Assembly: GCA_017399405.1 (NCBI GenBank)
Contig: JAFQCT010000012.1
Location: 186,001-250,000 of the forward strand
Origin: Clostridia bacterium
GTDB lineage: Bacteria; Bacillota; Clostridia; Oscillospirales; Acutalibacteraceae
Length of the DNA: 64,000 nucleotides
Reading direction: 5' to 3'
Shown here one piece after another: positions 42,657 to 51,555 of this stretch (the stretch's first letter is position 1; every line of letters begins with the position of its first letter). The notes under the pieces were generated by a model. The model ran no database searches, had not been told where the DNA came from, and worked only from the letters and a program-made list of their open reading frames with translations. The translations under genes and the position numbers were made by a program.

Positions 42657-44114
42657 TTACTCTTTTATGTCATATGTTTTTGACATTTTGCTTAACGCTT
42701 CTTCTCTTGTGATTTTACCTGTGTTGCAGTCAATCATAATCTGAACATCTTTATCCTTCAAATCATAGAAACACCAAACGATATATGACAAAAGACCGCC
42801 TATTGCAGGAATAAGCATAAAGATACGCCAAAGCATATCTAACGCGTGTTGTGTCTGTGTTACTCCGCTTTGTTCAAGTTCTTGGAATGAACCTACCTCT
42901 ACTACTTTCCAGCCAACTGATGGAAGTCCGAGTATGAAAAGTCCTAATGCACCGGAAATTGAGCCTGTAAGTTTTGCCATAAAGGTCTGTACTGCAAAAG
43001 TAATGCCCTTTGCTTCTGTACCACTCTTAAAGTAGCCATATTCAGCACAGTCAGGTGTAAACATAAACATTTCAAGGCTGACTACCGCCAATGGAACTGA
43101 GCGTATAGTAAACAGAATTATATAAACAACTGCGTTGTCATAGCCGATTGCCCACATAACAAAACTAAGTATTACATACATAAGCAAGCACACGCGATTA
43201 ACTTTCATTTTGTCATACTTGCGAATAAGTTTTGGCAACCACAAAGCAATAATAAGTTGTGGTATTGTTCCTACTGCACCTACAATCAATGAGAACAACG
43301 CACTATTAAACAAATAATATGAAACATAAAGAGTGAATGCGTTGCCGATACTGAGTGATGAATAGAAGAAAATACCTAAATAATATATAAACAAGTACTT
43401 ATTTTTAACAAGATATGAGAACATACTTCTGATAGTAAATTTCTCTTCACTTTCGGTACTAAATCGTTCTTTAAGTTTGAAAGATGCCGGCGACATTAAA
43501 GCGAATGCGATAACGCAAATAATTATTGATATCATACCGTAATTCATACCAACTTTTTCGCTGACAAGAATAGTTGATAATGTAGATGTAATACCAACAC
43601 CAATATAAGTGTAAATGCTCTTGTATGACTGAATACTATTTCTTTCGTCAACGCTTTGACTCATAGAAGTAAGTACGCCGAAAATCGGCACATCGCAAAG
43701 AGTGTAAGCGGTATCCCAAAGGATATATGCAACTGCAAACCAAGCCAACTTAACAGTTTGTGAAGAGCCCGAAGGAATGATGAATGTTAATATTGTTGCA
43801 AGTGGAATAAGTATTGTTGAAACGCGAAGCCAAGGAAGATATTTTTTGCCACTTTTGAACTTGATTGAGTCAAAAATTACGCCGAAAAGTGTGTCATTTA
43901 CCGCGTCCCATACTTTAACAACAAGCATAACTGTTGCCGACTTAATTGGGTCAATACCCAAAAACAAAAGATATGTAGTAAGACACACATTGAAAAGAGT
44001 GTAAATCATATTTTGACCTGCAAAATATGAATAATAACTCATTCTTTCAACGGGCTCAGTTGTCCAACCATCTTTGGTTGCAAAAACCTTTTTAACTAAT
44101 GAAGAAACTGCCAT
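42657..44114 (-). CDS. GPH-family sugar:cation symporter (MelB-like MFS)
   Basis: The protein has 485 residues and twelve predicted membrane helices. The N-terminal part has the family patterns M-S-Y-Y-S-Y-F-A-G-Q-N, VKVWDAVNDTLFGV (an N-D motif in the cation-site region, as in MelB) and K-S-G-K-K-Y-L-P-W-L-R. These carriers import glycosides with Na+ or H+. It may feed the cytosolic GH3 and GH35 enzymes, though it is not linked to them. It starts 2 nt after the methyltransferase gene, with GGAGG before the ATG. Confidence 0.9.
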   Translation of the reverse strand: MAVSSLVKKVFATKDGWTTEPVERMSYYSYFAGQNMIYTLFNVCLTTYLLFLGIDPIKSATVMLVVKVWDAVNDTLFGVIFDSIKFKSGKKYLPWLRVSTILIPLATILTFIIPSGSSQTVKLAWFAVAYILWDTAYTLCDVPIFGVLTSMSQSVDERNSIQSYKSIYTYIGVGITSTLSTILVSEKVGMNYGMISIIICVIAFALMSPASFKLKERFSTESEEKFTIRSMFSYLVKNKYLFIYYLGIFFYSSLSIGNAFTLYVSYYLFNSALFSLIVGAVGTIPQLIIALWLPKLIRKYDKMKVNRVCLLMYVILSFVMWAIGYDNAVVYIILFTIRSVPLAVVSLEMFMFTPDCAEYGYFKSGTEAKGITFAVQTFMAKLTGSISGALGLFILGLPSVGWKVVEVGSFQELEQSGVTQTQHALDMLWRIFMLIPAIGGLLSYIVWCFYDLKDKDVQIMIDCNTGKITREEALSKMSKTYDIKE

Positions 44115-44116
44115 AT

Positions 44117-45475
44117 TTATTCCTCCTTGGTGTTTTTAATTAAAAGAGCGACTGATTCTGTATGACTTGTGCAAGGGAACATATCAACAGGTGTTACCTC
44201 TTTTGTTTCGTAGCCCAGTTCTTTTAATATTGCACAATCGCGTGCTTGGGTTGAAACATCACAAGAAACATACACTATTTTTTTTGGTTTCATTTCTGCA
44301 ACATATTCCAATACTTCTTTATCGCAACCTTTTCGTGGTGGGTCAAGAATTACTGCATCAGGCTCGATATTCTTATCTTTAAGAATTTTTACTGCATCTT
44401 TGGCATCACCGCAGTAAAATTCGCAATTTTCAATATTGTTGTTTTTAGCGTTGACTTTAGCATCTTCAATAGCTTCAGGGATAATCTCAACACCGATTAC
44501 CTTTTTCACTTTGTTCGCCATTGAAAGCCCGATTGTACCTGCACCACAATAAAGGTCAAGTACAGTTTCATTACCTGTTGCGCCTACATATTCACTTGCT
44601 TTGTTATATAAAAGCTCTGCACAATCGTGGTTGACTTGGTAAAACGAAAGTGGCGAAAGACGGATTTTCACTCCGCAAAGCACATCTTCAATATAGTCTT
44701 CACCCCAAAGAGTTTTACACTCAAGTCCTAAAATCACATTGGTTTTTTCTTTATTAATGTTGATTACAACTGACTTTAATCCGTCAATTCTTAATAAATC
44801 ATCAACTAATTCGTGAGATTTTGGAATTTCATCCCCATTGATTACAAGGCAGACCATAATCTGCCCCGTTACAAAGGCTTTTCTTATGTAAATATGACGA
44901 ACAAGTCCTGTATGGTTTACTGAATCATAAGCAGAGATACCGAACTCGGTCATCCAGTTTTTCACGATTTCAACTATATTTGCAAATTCTTCTGGTTGTA
45001 AAACGCAATCGGAAGAATTTATTATTCTATGGCTTTTTTGAGCATAAAAGCCTGCAACTATACCCTTTTCAAAGCCTACGGGGTATTGTGCTTTGTTTCT
45101 GTATCTTTCGGTTTTACAAGTGATAATATCATTCACTTTTACATCTAAATGAGCAAGGCGAGTGAATGCGTCGACCACTTTTTGCTTTTTGAGTTGTTTT
45201 TCGGCATCATAAGAGATATGACGATATGCACACCCACCACAAGAACGAAAGTGTGGGCAATCAACATCTATTCTATCTTGGGATTTCTTCAAAATCTGCT
45301 TGATAATGCCGATAGCATAGGTCTTTTTTGCCTTAATAATGTGGGCGATTATAGTGTCACCTTTAGCCGCACCCGAAACGAACACAGCTTGACCGTTATA
45401 ATGCCCTACACCATTACCCTCGGCAGTATAGCCCTCAATATTCAATTGTATGTCTTGATTTTTTTGAAGTGACAT
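44117..45475 (-). CDS. rlmD: TrmA/RlmD-family RNA 5-methyluridine methyltransferase with TRAM domain
   Basis: The protein has 452 residues. An N-terminal TRAM domain (about 5-60, IEGYTAEGNGVGHYNGQAVFVSG) is followed by the 4Fe-4S motif C-P-H-F-R-S-C-G-G-C. The SAM domain has LDLYCGAGTIGLSMA, ILDPPRKGCDK and the catalytic V-Y-V-S-C-D-V-S-T-Q-A-R-D. This is the standard Firmicute RlmCD-type enzyme (m5U at 23S positions 747/1939 in Bacillus); the exact target here is inferred. It differs from the TRAM-less paralogue at 28738-29889, so the two probably have different RNA substrates. Confidence 0.9.
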   Translation of the reverse strand: MSLQKNQDIQLNIEGYTAEGNGVGHYNGQAVFVSGAAKGDTIIAHIIKAKKTYAIGIIKQILKKSQDRIDVDCPHFRSCGGCAYRHISYDAEKQLKKQKVVDAFTRLAHLDVKVNDIITCKTERYRNKAQYPVGFEKGIVAGFYAQKSHRIINSSDCVLQPEEFANIVEIVKNWMTEFGISAYDSVNHTGLVRHIYIRKAFVTGQIMVCLVINGDEIPKSHELVDDLLRIDGLKSVVININKEKTNVILGLECKTLWGEDYIEDVLCGVKIRLSPLSFYQVNHDCAELLYNKASEYVGATGNETVLDLYCGAGTIGLSMANKVKKVIGVEIIPEAIEDAKVNAKNNNIENCEFYCGDAKDAVKILKDKNIEPDAVILDPPRKGCDKEVLEYVAEMKPKKIVYVSCDVSTQARDCAILKELGYETKEVTPVDMFPCTSHTESVALLIKNTKEE

Positions 45476-45487
45476 ACTAACAAATCC

Positions 45488-46060
45488 TTAAAGTTTTAAT
45501 AAAATACCTGCGACAGCACCTAAAACCAACCAGAATGCAGGGTGTAATTTTTTAAGTTTCTTAATAAACATAAGACCAAATACTACAACAGAAATGGCAA
45601 TTACGGGTAATACAAATTCGCCATTTTGATAGAAAATCGGCTTGATAATACCGAAAACTGCAAACAAAACAAGGGCAGTAACAACAGGACGAATTCCTGA
45701 AAAAGCACCTTTTACATATTCGTTTTCCTTAAATGCTTTTAAGAAACCTGCAACAAGAATAATTACAATAATTGATGGTGTTACCAGTCCTAAAGTGGCA
45801 ACCATTCCACCTAAAATTCCACCGAATGTACCAAACTCACCAAAGCCCGCATTGTAGCCCGCATAAGTTGCCATATTTACGCCAATTGGTCCCGGTGTAC
45901 TTTCAGCAACTGCAACCATTACGCCTAATTGGTCTTCATTAAACCAACCGTAATCGCTTCTTGCCAAATCTTGCAAGAAAGGAATTGTAGCAGGACCGCC
46001 ACCAACTGCGAAAAGTCCAATTTTGAAAAATTCATAAAACAGTTTCAAGAAGGTCATCAT
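45488..46060 (-). CDS. Chromate transporter family protein, second half (short-chain CHR)
   Basis: The protein has 190 residues and about six membrane helices. The CHR signature F-x-x-G-L-F-A-V-G-G-G-P-A-T-I-P-F-L (about 11-28) and S-T-P-G-P-I-G-V-N-M-A-T-Y are present. Short-chain CHR proteins work as heterodimeric pairs. The start ATG overlaps the stop of its partner (46057-46060), so both are made together. The native substrate in gut anaerobes is uncertain; chromate/sulphate exchange is the family precedent. Confidence 0.9.
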   Translation of the reverse strand: MMTFLKLFYEFFKIGLFAVGGGPATIPFLQDLARSDYGWFNEDQLGVMVAVAESTPGPIGVNMATYAGYNAGFGEFGTFGGILGGMVATLGLVTPSIIVIILVAGFLKAFKENEYVKGAFSGIRPVVTALVLFAVFGIIKPIFYQNGEFVLPVIAISVVVFGLMFIKKLKKLHPAFWLVLGAVAGILLKL

Positions 46061-46605
46061 TTTGCTTTTACCCCCTTGATTTTACTATAAATAACGCCAA
46101 CAATACCACCAAAAATAACAAGAAGTATCGGTGTAACATCAAGTATAAAGCACGCAACAAGTCCGATTATAAATAGAACAACTGACATTACATTTACAAG
46201 ACTTTTTTTACCAAGTGTGATTACAGTATGAGAAAGCAATGCACAAACGATTGCGTTAATGCCTGTAAGTGCTGACGCTACTATTGGGTAATCCATAAAC
46301 GACTGCAAAACAGATGCAACAATTGTGATAATTACTATTGATGGTGCAACCATTCCAAGTGTTGCGAAAATTCCACCCAACACACCAGCATAATAATAGC
46401 CAATAAATGTTGCAGTATTTACTGCAATAATTCCCGGTGTGCACTGACCAACTGCGTAATAGTCTAAAAGTTCTTCTTCAGTTGCCCATTTTTTCTTTTC
46501 TACTATTTCTCTTGTAAGCAGTGGCAACATTGTAAGTCCTCCGCCAAAAGTGATGCTGCCTATTTTTGCAAATGTCAAAAACAAGCTTAGTAATTTTTTA
46601 ACCAT
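46057..46605 (-). CDS. Chromate transporter family protein, first half (short-chain CHR)
   Basis: The protein has 182 residues, homologous to its downstream neighbour: F-A-K-I-G-S-I-T-F-G-G-G-L-T-M-L-P-L-L (about 13-31) and G-Q-C-T-P-G-I-I-A-V-N-T-A-T-F-I-G-Y. It has about six membrane helices. GAGGAA precedes the ATG. With 45488-46060 it forms the usual SCHR pair. Confidence 0.9.
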   Translation of the reverse strand: MVKKLLSLFLTFAKIGSITFGGGLTMLPLLTREIVEKKKWATEEELLDYYAVGQCTPGIIAVNTATFIGYYYAGVLGGIFATLGMVAPSIVIITIVASVLQSFMDYPIVASALTGINAIVCALLSHTVITLGKKSLVNVMSVVLFIIGLVACFILDVTPILLVIFGGIVGVIYSKIKGVKAK

Positions 46606-46647
46606 TTTATTGTTCCTCTTTATTTTGCACTTTAGATAATTTTTAAC

Positions 46648-47256
46648 TTATTTTTGCTCGCCACTCCAGAAAATGAAATCTGACACAAGCATTGCCCTTA
46701 CAGGAGCTGCTTCTGCTCCACTGATTTTAACGGGAGCCGCTACTAAAAAGTATTTGCCGGGCTCAACATTTTCTAAATCAAGATTTTCAAGAAGTGCAAT
46801 ATTATCAACCATAAACATACGGTGTGTTCTACCGTCACTACCCTCAGGCTCAACGGTCATTCCGTCTGTGCCCACAAGCACATAACCCATATGTGAAAGT
46901 TCTGACGCAGCAGATTCGTGAAGCACGGATTTACCGTGGCTTTTTATAAGTATTCTTGTTGCATTTCTTGGGAAATATTCTTCAACAAACGCACCTGTTA
47001 TAAACTCTTCTTTAACCTCAACAACTACACAAGGTCCCAAAAACACTTCAGGGTCAAATTCTGTAATGTCACTACCATTAGGTAAAAAGTGCAAAGGTGC
47101 GTCCATATGTGTTCCGTTATGAAGACACATATTGATTTTGCTTAAATTGTATGCACATTCGTCATCAATAGTTTTCACTCTTTCAAGACTTGGTGTAGGG
47201 TCACCCGGATACACTTCACAAGTCATAACATCTTTTGAAATATCAATGATTTTCAT
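46648..47256 (-). CDS. Cyclase-family metal-dependent hydrolase (kynurenine-formamidase-like)
   Basis: The protein has 202 residues. The metal-binding signature H-N-G-T-H-M-D-A-P-L-H-F (about 46-57), the V-Y-P-G-D-P-T-P N-terminal motif and the G-T-D-G-M-T-V-E-P segment define the cyclase/KynB superfamily (PF04199). Members hydrolyse N-formylkynurenine or other amides or lactones using Zn or Mn. No tryptophan-degradation genes are nearby, so the substrate is open. It lies upstream of the CHR pair on the same strand, 42 bp away. Confidence 0.87.
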   Translation of the reverse strand: MKIIDISKDVMTCEVYPGDPTPSLERVKTIDDECAYNLSKINMCLHNGTHMDAPLHFLPNGSDITEFDPEVFLGPCVVVEVKEEFITGAFVEEYFPRNATRILIKSHGKSVLHESAASELSHMGYVLVGTDGMTVEPEGSDGRTHRMFMVDNIALLENLDLENVEPGKYFLVAAPVKISGAEAAPVRAMLVSDFIFWSGEQK

Positions 47257-47297
47257 TACATCACCCCGAAATTTTTATAGATTTATTTTAGCATATA

Positions 47298-48104
47298 TCA
47301 TATCTTTCTGTAAACAAGAAAATCAAAATGGATTTCTGTTGTAAATCCACCATTTTTTCGTATCTTATCTTCTGCACCCAATTCTGTTTTGAAATAATAT
47401 GGTGTCATTTTGAAAAGATTTACTCCCATTTCACCATCAACAGTAATTTCATTTTTAACTGTATATCTTTCTAAGAACTCAAAGCCCGCATACTCTGTGT
47501 GCTTTTCTGCATTTTCATAAACATTTTCATAAAGGAGTTCTTTTAAGCCCATTAAGTGATTTTTGCCGGGCACAGCATATATAAGATATCCGCCATTTTT
47601 CAGCACTCTTGCAGTTTCACTTTCTACCATAGGTGCAAAAATGTTGATTGCAAGGTCAAAGCACTCACTTGCAACAGGCATATTAAAACAACTACCCACT
47701 GCAAAGTTGCCTTTTTTATATTTTGCCGATGCAAAACGGACTGCTTCTTTAGAAATATCAAAACCAAATAAATCGTAGTTAGTTTTTAACTTTTCTAAAA
47801 ACCCGTCATAATACCCTTCACCGCAACCAATATCTATAATAGATATTTTTTGACTATTAGTAAAATTTGAGTTAATTATATCAACTAATTTTTCTGCAAA
47901 GCAATCGTAGTTGCCACTTTCAAGAAATGCTCGACGAGATAAAACCATATCTTTTGAGTCGCCGGGGTTGTCAGAGTGTTTTTTGTTGACAGGTAACAAG
48001 TTTACATACCCTTGTTTTGCAATATCAAAGGAATGATTGTTTATGCAATAATAACTTTTTTCGTTTTTATTCAGTTGTTCTTTGCAAATTGGACAAATGA
48101 ACAT
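47298..48104 (-). CDS. rlmA: 23S rRNA (guanine-N1-)-methyltransferase, RlmA family
   Basis: The protein has 268 residues. An N-terminal zinc finger, F-I-C-P-I-C-K-E-Q-L with later C-I-N-N-H (2-25), is followed by the RlmA-typical FDIAKQGYVNLLPV, HSDNPGD and M-V-L-S-R-R-A-F-L-E-S-G-N-Y. The SAM domain has I-D-I-G-C-G-E-G-Y-Y (about 92-101). It methylates G745 or G748 of 23S rRNA. The ATG at 48104 has GGGGG 7 nt upstream; a TTG at 48110 is less likely. The C-terminal part is typical of the family. Confidence 0.9.
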   Translation of the reverse strand: MFICPICKEQLNKNEKSYYCINNHSFDIAKQGYVNLLPVNKKHSDNPGDSKDMVLSRRAFLESGNYDCFAEKLVDIINSNFTNSQKISIIDIGCGEGYYDGFLEKLKTNYDLFGFDISKEAVRFASAKYKKGNFAVGSCFNMPVASECFDLAINIFAPMVESETARVLKNGGYLIYAVPGKNHLMGLKELLYENVYENAEKHTEYAGFEFLERYTVKNEITVDGEMGVNLFKMTPYYFKTELGAEDKIRKNGGFTTEIHFDFLVYRKI

Positions 48105-48110
48105 AGACAA

Positions 48111-48172
48111 TCCCCCCTCAGTCGTTTTCTTTGAAAACGACAGCTCCCCCTCAAGGGGGGAGCCTATTTTCC
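48111..48172. repeat. Double-hairpin intergenic element between leuS and rlmA
   Basis: Two adjacent palindromes are seen: GTCGTTTTC-TTT-GAAAACGAC (about 48121-48141) and GCTCCCCC-TCAA-GGGGGGAGC (about 48142-48164). The first lies within the rlmA leader. Neither is followed by a U-tract on the minus strand, so this is not a standard terminator. It looks like a REP-type element that has settled between two core genes. Confidence 0.65.
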
Positions 48173-48176
48173 AGCA

Positions 48177-50585
48177 TTATTTAGCAACGATATTTACAAG
48201 TTTGCCTTTAACATAGATTTCTTTAATGATATTCTTACCTTGGAGTTCTGCTGCAACTTTTTCGTCTGCTTTTGCAAGTGCAATTGCATCACCCTGTTCG
48301 ATATCAGCAGGAACATTGAGTTTTGCACGGATTTTACCATTAATCTGAACAACGATTTCAATTGTTTCGTCAACGCATTTTGCCTCATCATAAGTTGGCC
48401 ATTCACCGTCAGCAGCAATCATTTTACCGAAACCACAAGTTTCCCACATTTCTTCTGTAACATGAGGAGCAAATGGGTTAACAAGGAGAAGAAGTGCTTT
48501 GAGTTCTGCACGGTTGATTGAACCCTTTGTGTAAATCGCATTAAGAAGTGTCATAAGTGCTGCAATTGCAGTATTGTATTTAAGAGCTTCAATATCTTCT
48601 GTTACTTTCTTGATTGTTTTGTGGAATGAAGAAGAAAGTTCTTTTGAGAAATCATCACCGTCGACAAGAATTTCTTGTAAATTCCAAATTCTATCAACAA
48701 ATCTCTTACAGCCCTTAACTGAATTTTCTGACCAAGGAGCAGCCTGTTCGTAGTCACCCATAAAGAGTACATAAGTACGAAGAACATCGGCACCAAATAC
48801 ATCAACAACTTCGTTAGGGTCGATAACATTACCACGAGATTTACTCATCTTAACACCGTCAGGTCCTAAGATAAGACCCTGTGCAGTTCTCTTGGCATAA
48901 GGCTCAGCACAAGGTACTGCACCAATGTCATAAAGGAATTTGTGCCAGAAACGAGAATAGATAAGATGACGGGTAACATGCTCCATACCACCGTTGTACC
49001 AGTCAACAGGCATCCAGTAGTTAAGTTTATCCATATCAGCAAGACATTCGTCATTATGTGGGTCAATATATCTTAAGAAGTACCATGATGAACCTGCCCA
49101 CTGTGGCATTGTGTCAGTTTCACGCTTTGCATCACTGCCACATTTTGGACACTTGCAATTTACATAAGACTCAATCTTTGCAAGAGGGCTTTCGCCATCT
49201 GTACCAGGTTCAAAGTTTTCAACTTCAGGAAGTCTTAATGGAAGTTCTTCATAAGGAACAGCAACCATACCGCATTTTTCACAATGAACGATTGGAATTG
49301 GTTCGCCCCAATAACGCTGACGGTTAAACGCCCAGTCTTTCATCTTGTACTGAATACCGCCCTCACCGATACCTTTTTCCTGTAAGAAATCAATCATTTT
49401 TGCAATTGATTCTTTCTTGTTATCAACACCATTAAGGAAATCAGAGTTAACCATCTCGCCGTCGCCTGCGTAAGCAGCTTCTTCAATATTGCCACCCTTG
49501 ATAACTTCAATGATATCAATGCCGAATTTCTTTGCGAAATCGTAGTCACGGTCATCGTGTGCAGGAACAGCCATAATAGCACCTGTACCGTAACCCATCA
49601 TAACATAGTCAGATATGTAAATTGGAATATCTTTACCATTAACAGGATTTTTTGCTGTAATGCCCGCAATCTTAACGCCTGTCTTGTCTTTTACAAGCTG
49701 TGTACGCTCAAACTCTGTTTTCTTTGCACATTCTGTTCTGTATGCAAGAATTTCGTCCATATTAGAAATCTTGTCAGCATACTTGTCAATGATTGGGTGT
49801 TCAGGTGCCATAACCATAAATGTAACACCGAAAAGAGTGTCAGGACGAGTTGTGTAAATTTTTAATTCTTCAGGGATTTCGTTAAGGTTGAAATTAACGA
49901 AAGCACCTCTTGACTTACCAATCCAGTTAACCTGCTGAAGTTTGATGTTTGGAAGATAATCAACATCATTTAATCCTTCAAGAAGCTTATCAGCATACTC
50001 TGTAATTCTTAAATACCAAACATCCTTTGACTTCTGAATAACATCACTGTGGCAAATATCACACTTACCACCCTGTGAGTCTTCATTTGAAAGAACAACC
50101 TTACAAGATGGGCAGTAGTTAACAAGAGTCTTGTCACGGAAGGCAAGTCCGTTTTCAAACATTTTAAGGAAAATCCACTGTGTCCATTTATAATATTTAT
50201 CGTCAGTTGTATCAACTACTCTTGAATAGTCAAATGAAAAACCAACGCGTTTTAACTGACTTGTAAACTTTTCAATGTTCATATCAGTTACTTTTCTTGG
50301 GTGAATACCTGTTTTAATTGCATAGTTTTCTGTTGGAAGACCGTATGCGTCAAAACCGATTGGGAAAAGCACATTGTAGCCCTGAAGTCTTCTTTTTCTT
50401 GATACTACTTCAAGACCTGAATATGCTTTGATATGACCAACATGCATACCTGCACCTGATGGATATGGGAATTCAACAAGACCATAGAATTTTGGCTTAT
50501 CGTCAATTTCCTGAGCCTCAAAAACTTTTGCTTCTTCCCATTTTGCCTGCCACTTTTGTTCGGCAGCCTTAAAATCGTAATTCAT
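48177..50585 (-). CDS. leuS: Leucyl-tRNA synthetase
   Basis: The protein has 802 residues, class I. The HIGH region is P-Y-P-S-G-A-G-M-H-V-G-H (about 41-52). The editing (CP1) domain lies at about 220-410 with the T-T-R-P-D-T-L-F-G motif. A zinc-like CPKCGSDAKRETDTMPQWAGSSWYF segment is present, KMSKS is exact (about 577-581), and a C-terminal anticodon domain ends the protein. It charges tRNA-Leu and hydrolyses mischarged products. It lies 38 bp downstream of rsfS on the same strand. No T-box leader is seen. Confidence 0.97.
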   Translation of the reverse strand: MNYDFKAAEQKWQAKWEEAKVFEAQEIDDKPKFYGLVEFPYPSGAGMHVGHIKAYSGLEVVSRKRRLQGYNVLFPIGFDAYGLPTENYAIKTGIHPRKVTDMNIEKFTSQLKRVGFSFDYSRVVDTTDDKYYKWTQWIFLKMFENGLAFRDKTLVNYCPSCKVVLSNEDSQGGKCDICHSDVIQKSKDVWYLRITEYADKLLEGLNDVDYLPNIKLQQVNWIGKSRGAFVNFNLNEIPEELKIYTTRPDTLFGVTFMVMAPEHPIIDKYADKISNMDEILAYRTECAKKTEFERTQLVKDKTGVKIAGITAKNPVNGKDIPIYISDYVMMGYGTGAIMAVPAHDDRDYDFAKKFGIDIIEVIKGGNIEEAAYAGDGEMVNSDFLNGVDNKKESIAKMIDFLQEKGIGEGGIQYKMKDWAFNRQRYWGEPIPIVHCEKCGMVAVPYEELPLRLPEVENFEPGTDGESPLAKIESYVNCKCPKCGSDAKRETDTMPQWAGSSWYFLRYIDPHNDECLADMDKLNYWMPVDWYNGGMEHVTRHLIYSRFWHKFLYDIGAVPCAEPYAKRTAQGLILGPDGVKMSKSRGNVIDPNEVVDVFGADVLRTYVLFMGDYEQAAPWSENSVKGCKRFVDRIWNLQEILVDGDDFSKELSSSFHKTIKKVTEDIEALKYNTAIAALMTLLNAIYTKGSINRAELKALLLLVNPFAPHVTEEMWETCGFGKMIAADGEWPTYDEAKCVDETIEIVVQINGKIRAKLNVPADIEQGDAIALAKADEKVAAELQGKNIIKEIYVKGKLVNIVAK

Positions 50586-50623
50586 ATATATAACCTTCTT
50601 TAATAAAGATATTTTTTACTTAT

Positions 50624-50977
50624 TTATTCTGTAACTATTGAACTGATGTCATATTCAGTCGCATCTGCCCAAAGGTGCTCTAAACTATATGTTTCTCTTT
50701 GGTCAGGTGTGAAAAGATGAACAACAACCGTGCCATAGTCTAGGAGTATCCAGCCTGTTGATTTACCCTCAACATTTCTTGGTTCAACGCCTTGTTTTGT
50801 AAGTGTATCCTGAACTTCGTCAGACAAAGCACGAATATGAGTGCCTGATGTACCGGTTGCAATAACAAAGTAGTCTGCAACTGATGTAAGTTCAGTAATT
50901 TCAAGTGATTTTATATTAGTTGCTTTCTTACTGTCAAGTGTAGCAACAATGTTTTTCATAAGTTCTGTTCTATCCAT
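50624..50977 (-). CDS. rsfS: Ribosomal silencing factor RsfS
   Basis: The protein has 117 residues. The DUF143/Iojap pattern is clear: V-A-D-Y-F-V-I-A-T-G-T-S-G-T-H-I-R-A-L, V-E-P-R-N-V-E-G-K-S-T-G-W-I-L-L-D-Y-G-T-V-V-V-H-L-F. It binds ribosomal protein L14 on the large subunit and blocks subunit joining when nutrients are low. The start overlaps the yqeK stop by one base, part of the conserved yhbY-nadD-yqeK-rsfS order. Confidence 0.96.
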   Translation of the reverse strand: MDRTELMKNIVATLDSKKATNIKSLEITELTSVADYFVIATGTSGTHIRALSDEVQDTLTKQGVEPRNVEGKSTGWILLDYGTVVVHLFTPDQRETYSLEHLWADATEYDISSIVTE

Positions 50978-51555
50978 TATTTAATAATCCTTTCTGCAAG
51001 GCAGTTGTATGCTTTTACTGTATCAATGTGAATAGGTCTGCATTTTCTTGCATTGTCTTCAATGGTAAATGATAGTCCACGAAGACAAGTTTTATCAAGA
51101 CTTTCTTCTGCCATTGCTCTAACTTCAAGAATATCGGGGTATTCACGGTCTTCTGAAGTCAAATCCGCAACATAGATAATCTTTTCAAGTAGTGACATAT
51201 CTTCTTTGCCTGTTGTGTGCCAACGGACTGCTGAAAGAATATCTTTATCAGTTACATTAAGTTTTTTTCGGAGATACACCTCACCTGCTATTGCGTGAAG
51301 TGTAACTGTAATATTCTTTTCACTTTCAGTAAGAGTTTGCCCGTCACTTTCAATCATTTCAAGCATTTGGTCAAGTGGTTCATATCTCATAATATCGTGA
51401 ATAAGCCCCGCTGTGTATGCTTTTTCTGTGTTGTACCCAAACTTTTCTGCTAAATGCTTTGCTTGTTCGGCAACACATATTGAATGATACAATCTTTGCG
51501 GTGTTAAACGGGTTTTAAGAATTTCAAGAAATTCAGCGTTTCTTTCCGTATCCAT
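50977..51555 (-). CDS. yqeK: HD-domain Ap4A hydrolase YqeK
   Basis: The protein has 192 residues. HD-domain metal ligands are visible: R-L-Y-H-S-I-C-V-A near residue 20, L-I-H-D-I-M-R-Y (the HD pair, about 52), H-A-I-A-G and R-W-H-T-T-G. YqeK proteins cleave diadenosine tetraphosphate symmetrically to ADP. The ATG at 51555 lies inside the 3' end of nadD (23-bp overlap). The order nadD-yqeK-rsfS is conserved in Firmicutes and supports the call. Confidence 0.93.
   Translation of the reverse strand: MDTERNAEFLEILKTRLTPQRLYHSICVAEQAKHLAEKFGYNTEKAYTAGLIHDIMRYEPLDQMLEMIESDGQTLTESEKNITVTLHAIAGEVYLRKKLNVTDKDILSAVRWHTTGKEDMSLLEKIIYVADLTSEDREYPDILEVRAMAEESLDKTCLRGLSFTIEDNARKCRPIHIDTVKAYNCLAERIIK

Noticed and set aside
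45488-46605. Frameshifted single chromate transporter gene
   Set aside because: Both halves have their own start, ribosome site and the full repeat signature; the ATGA overlap is the normal layout of short-chain CHR pairs.
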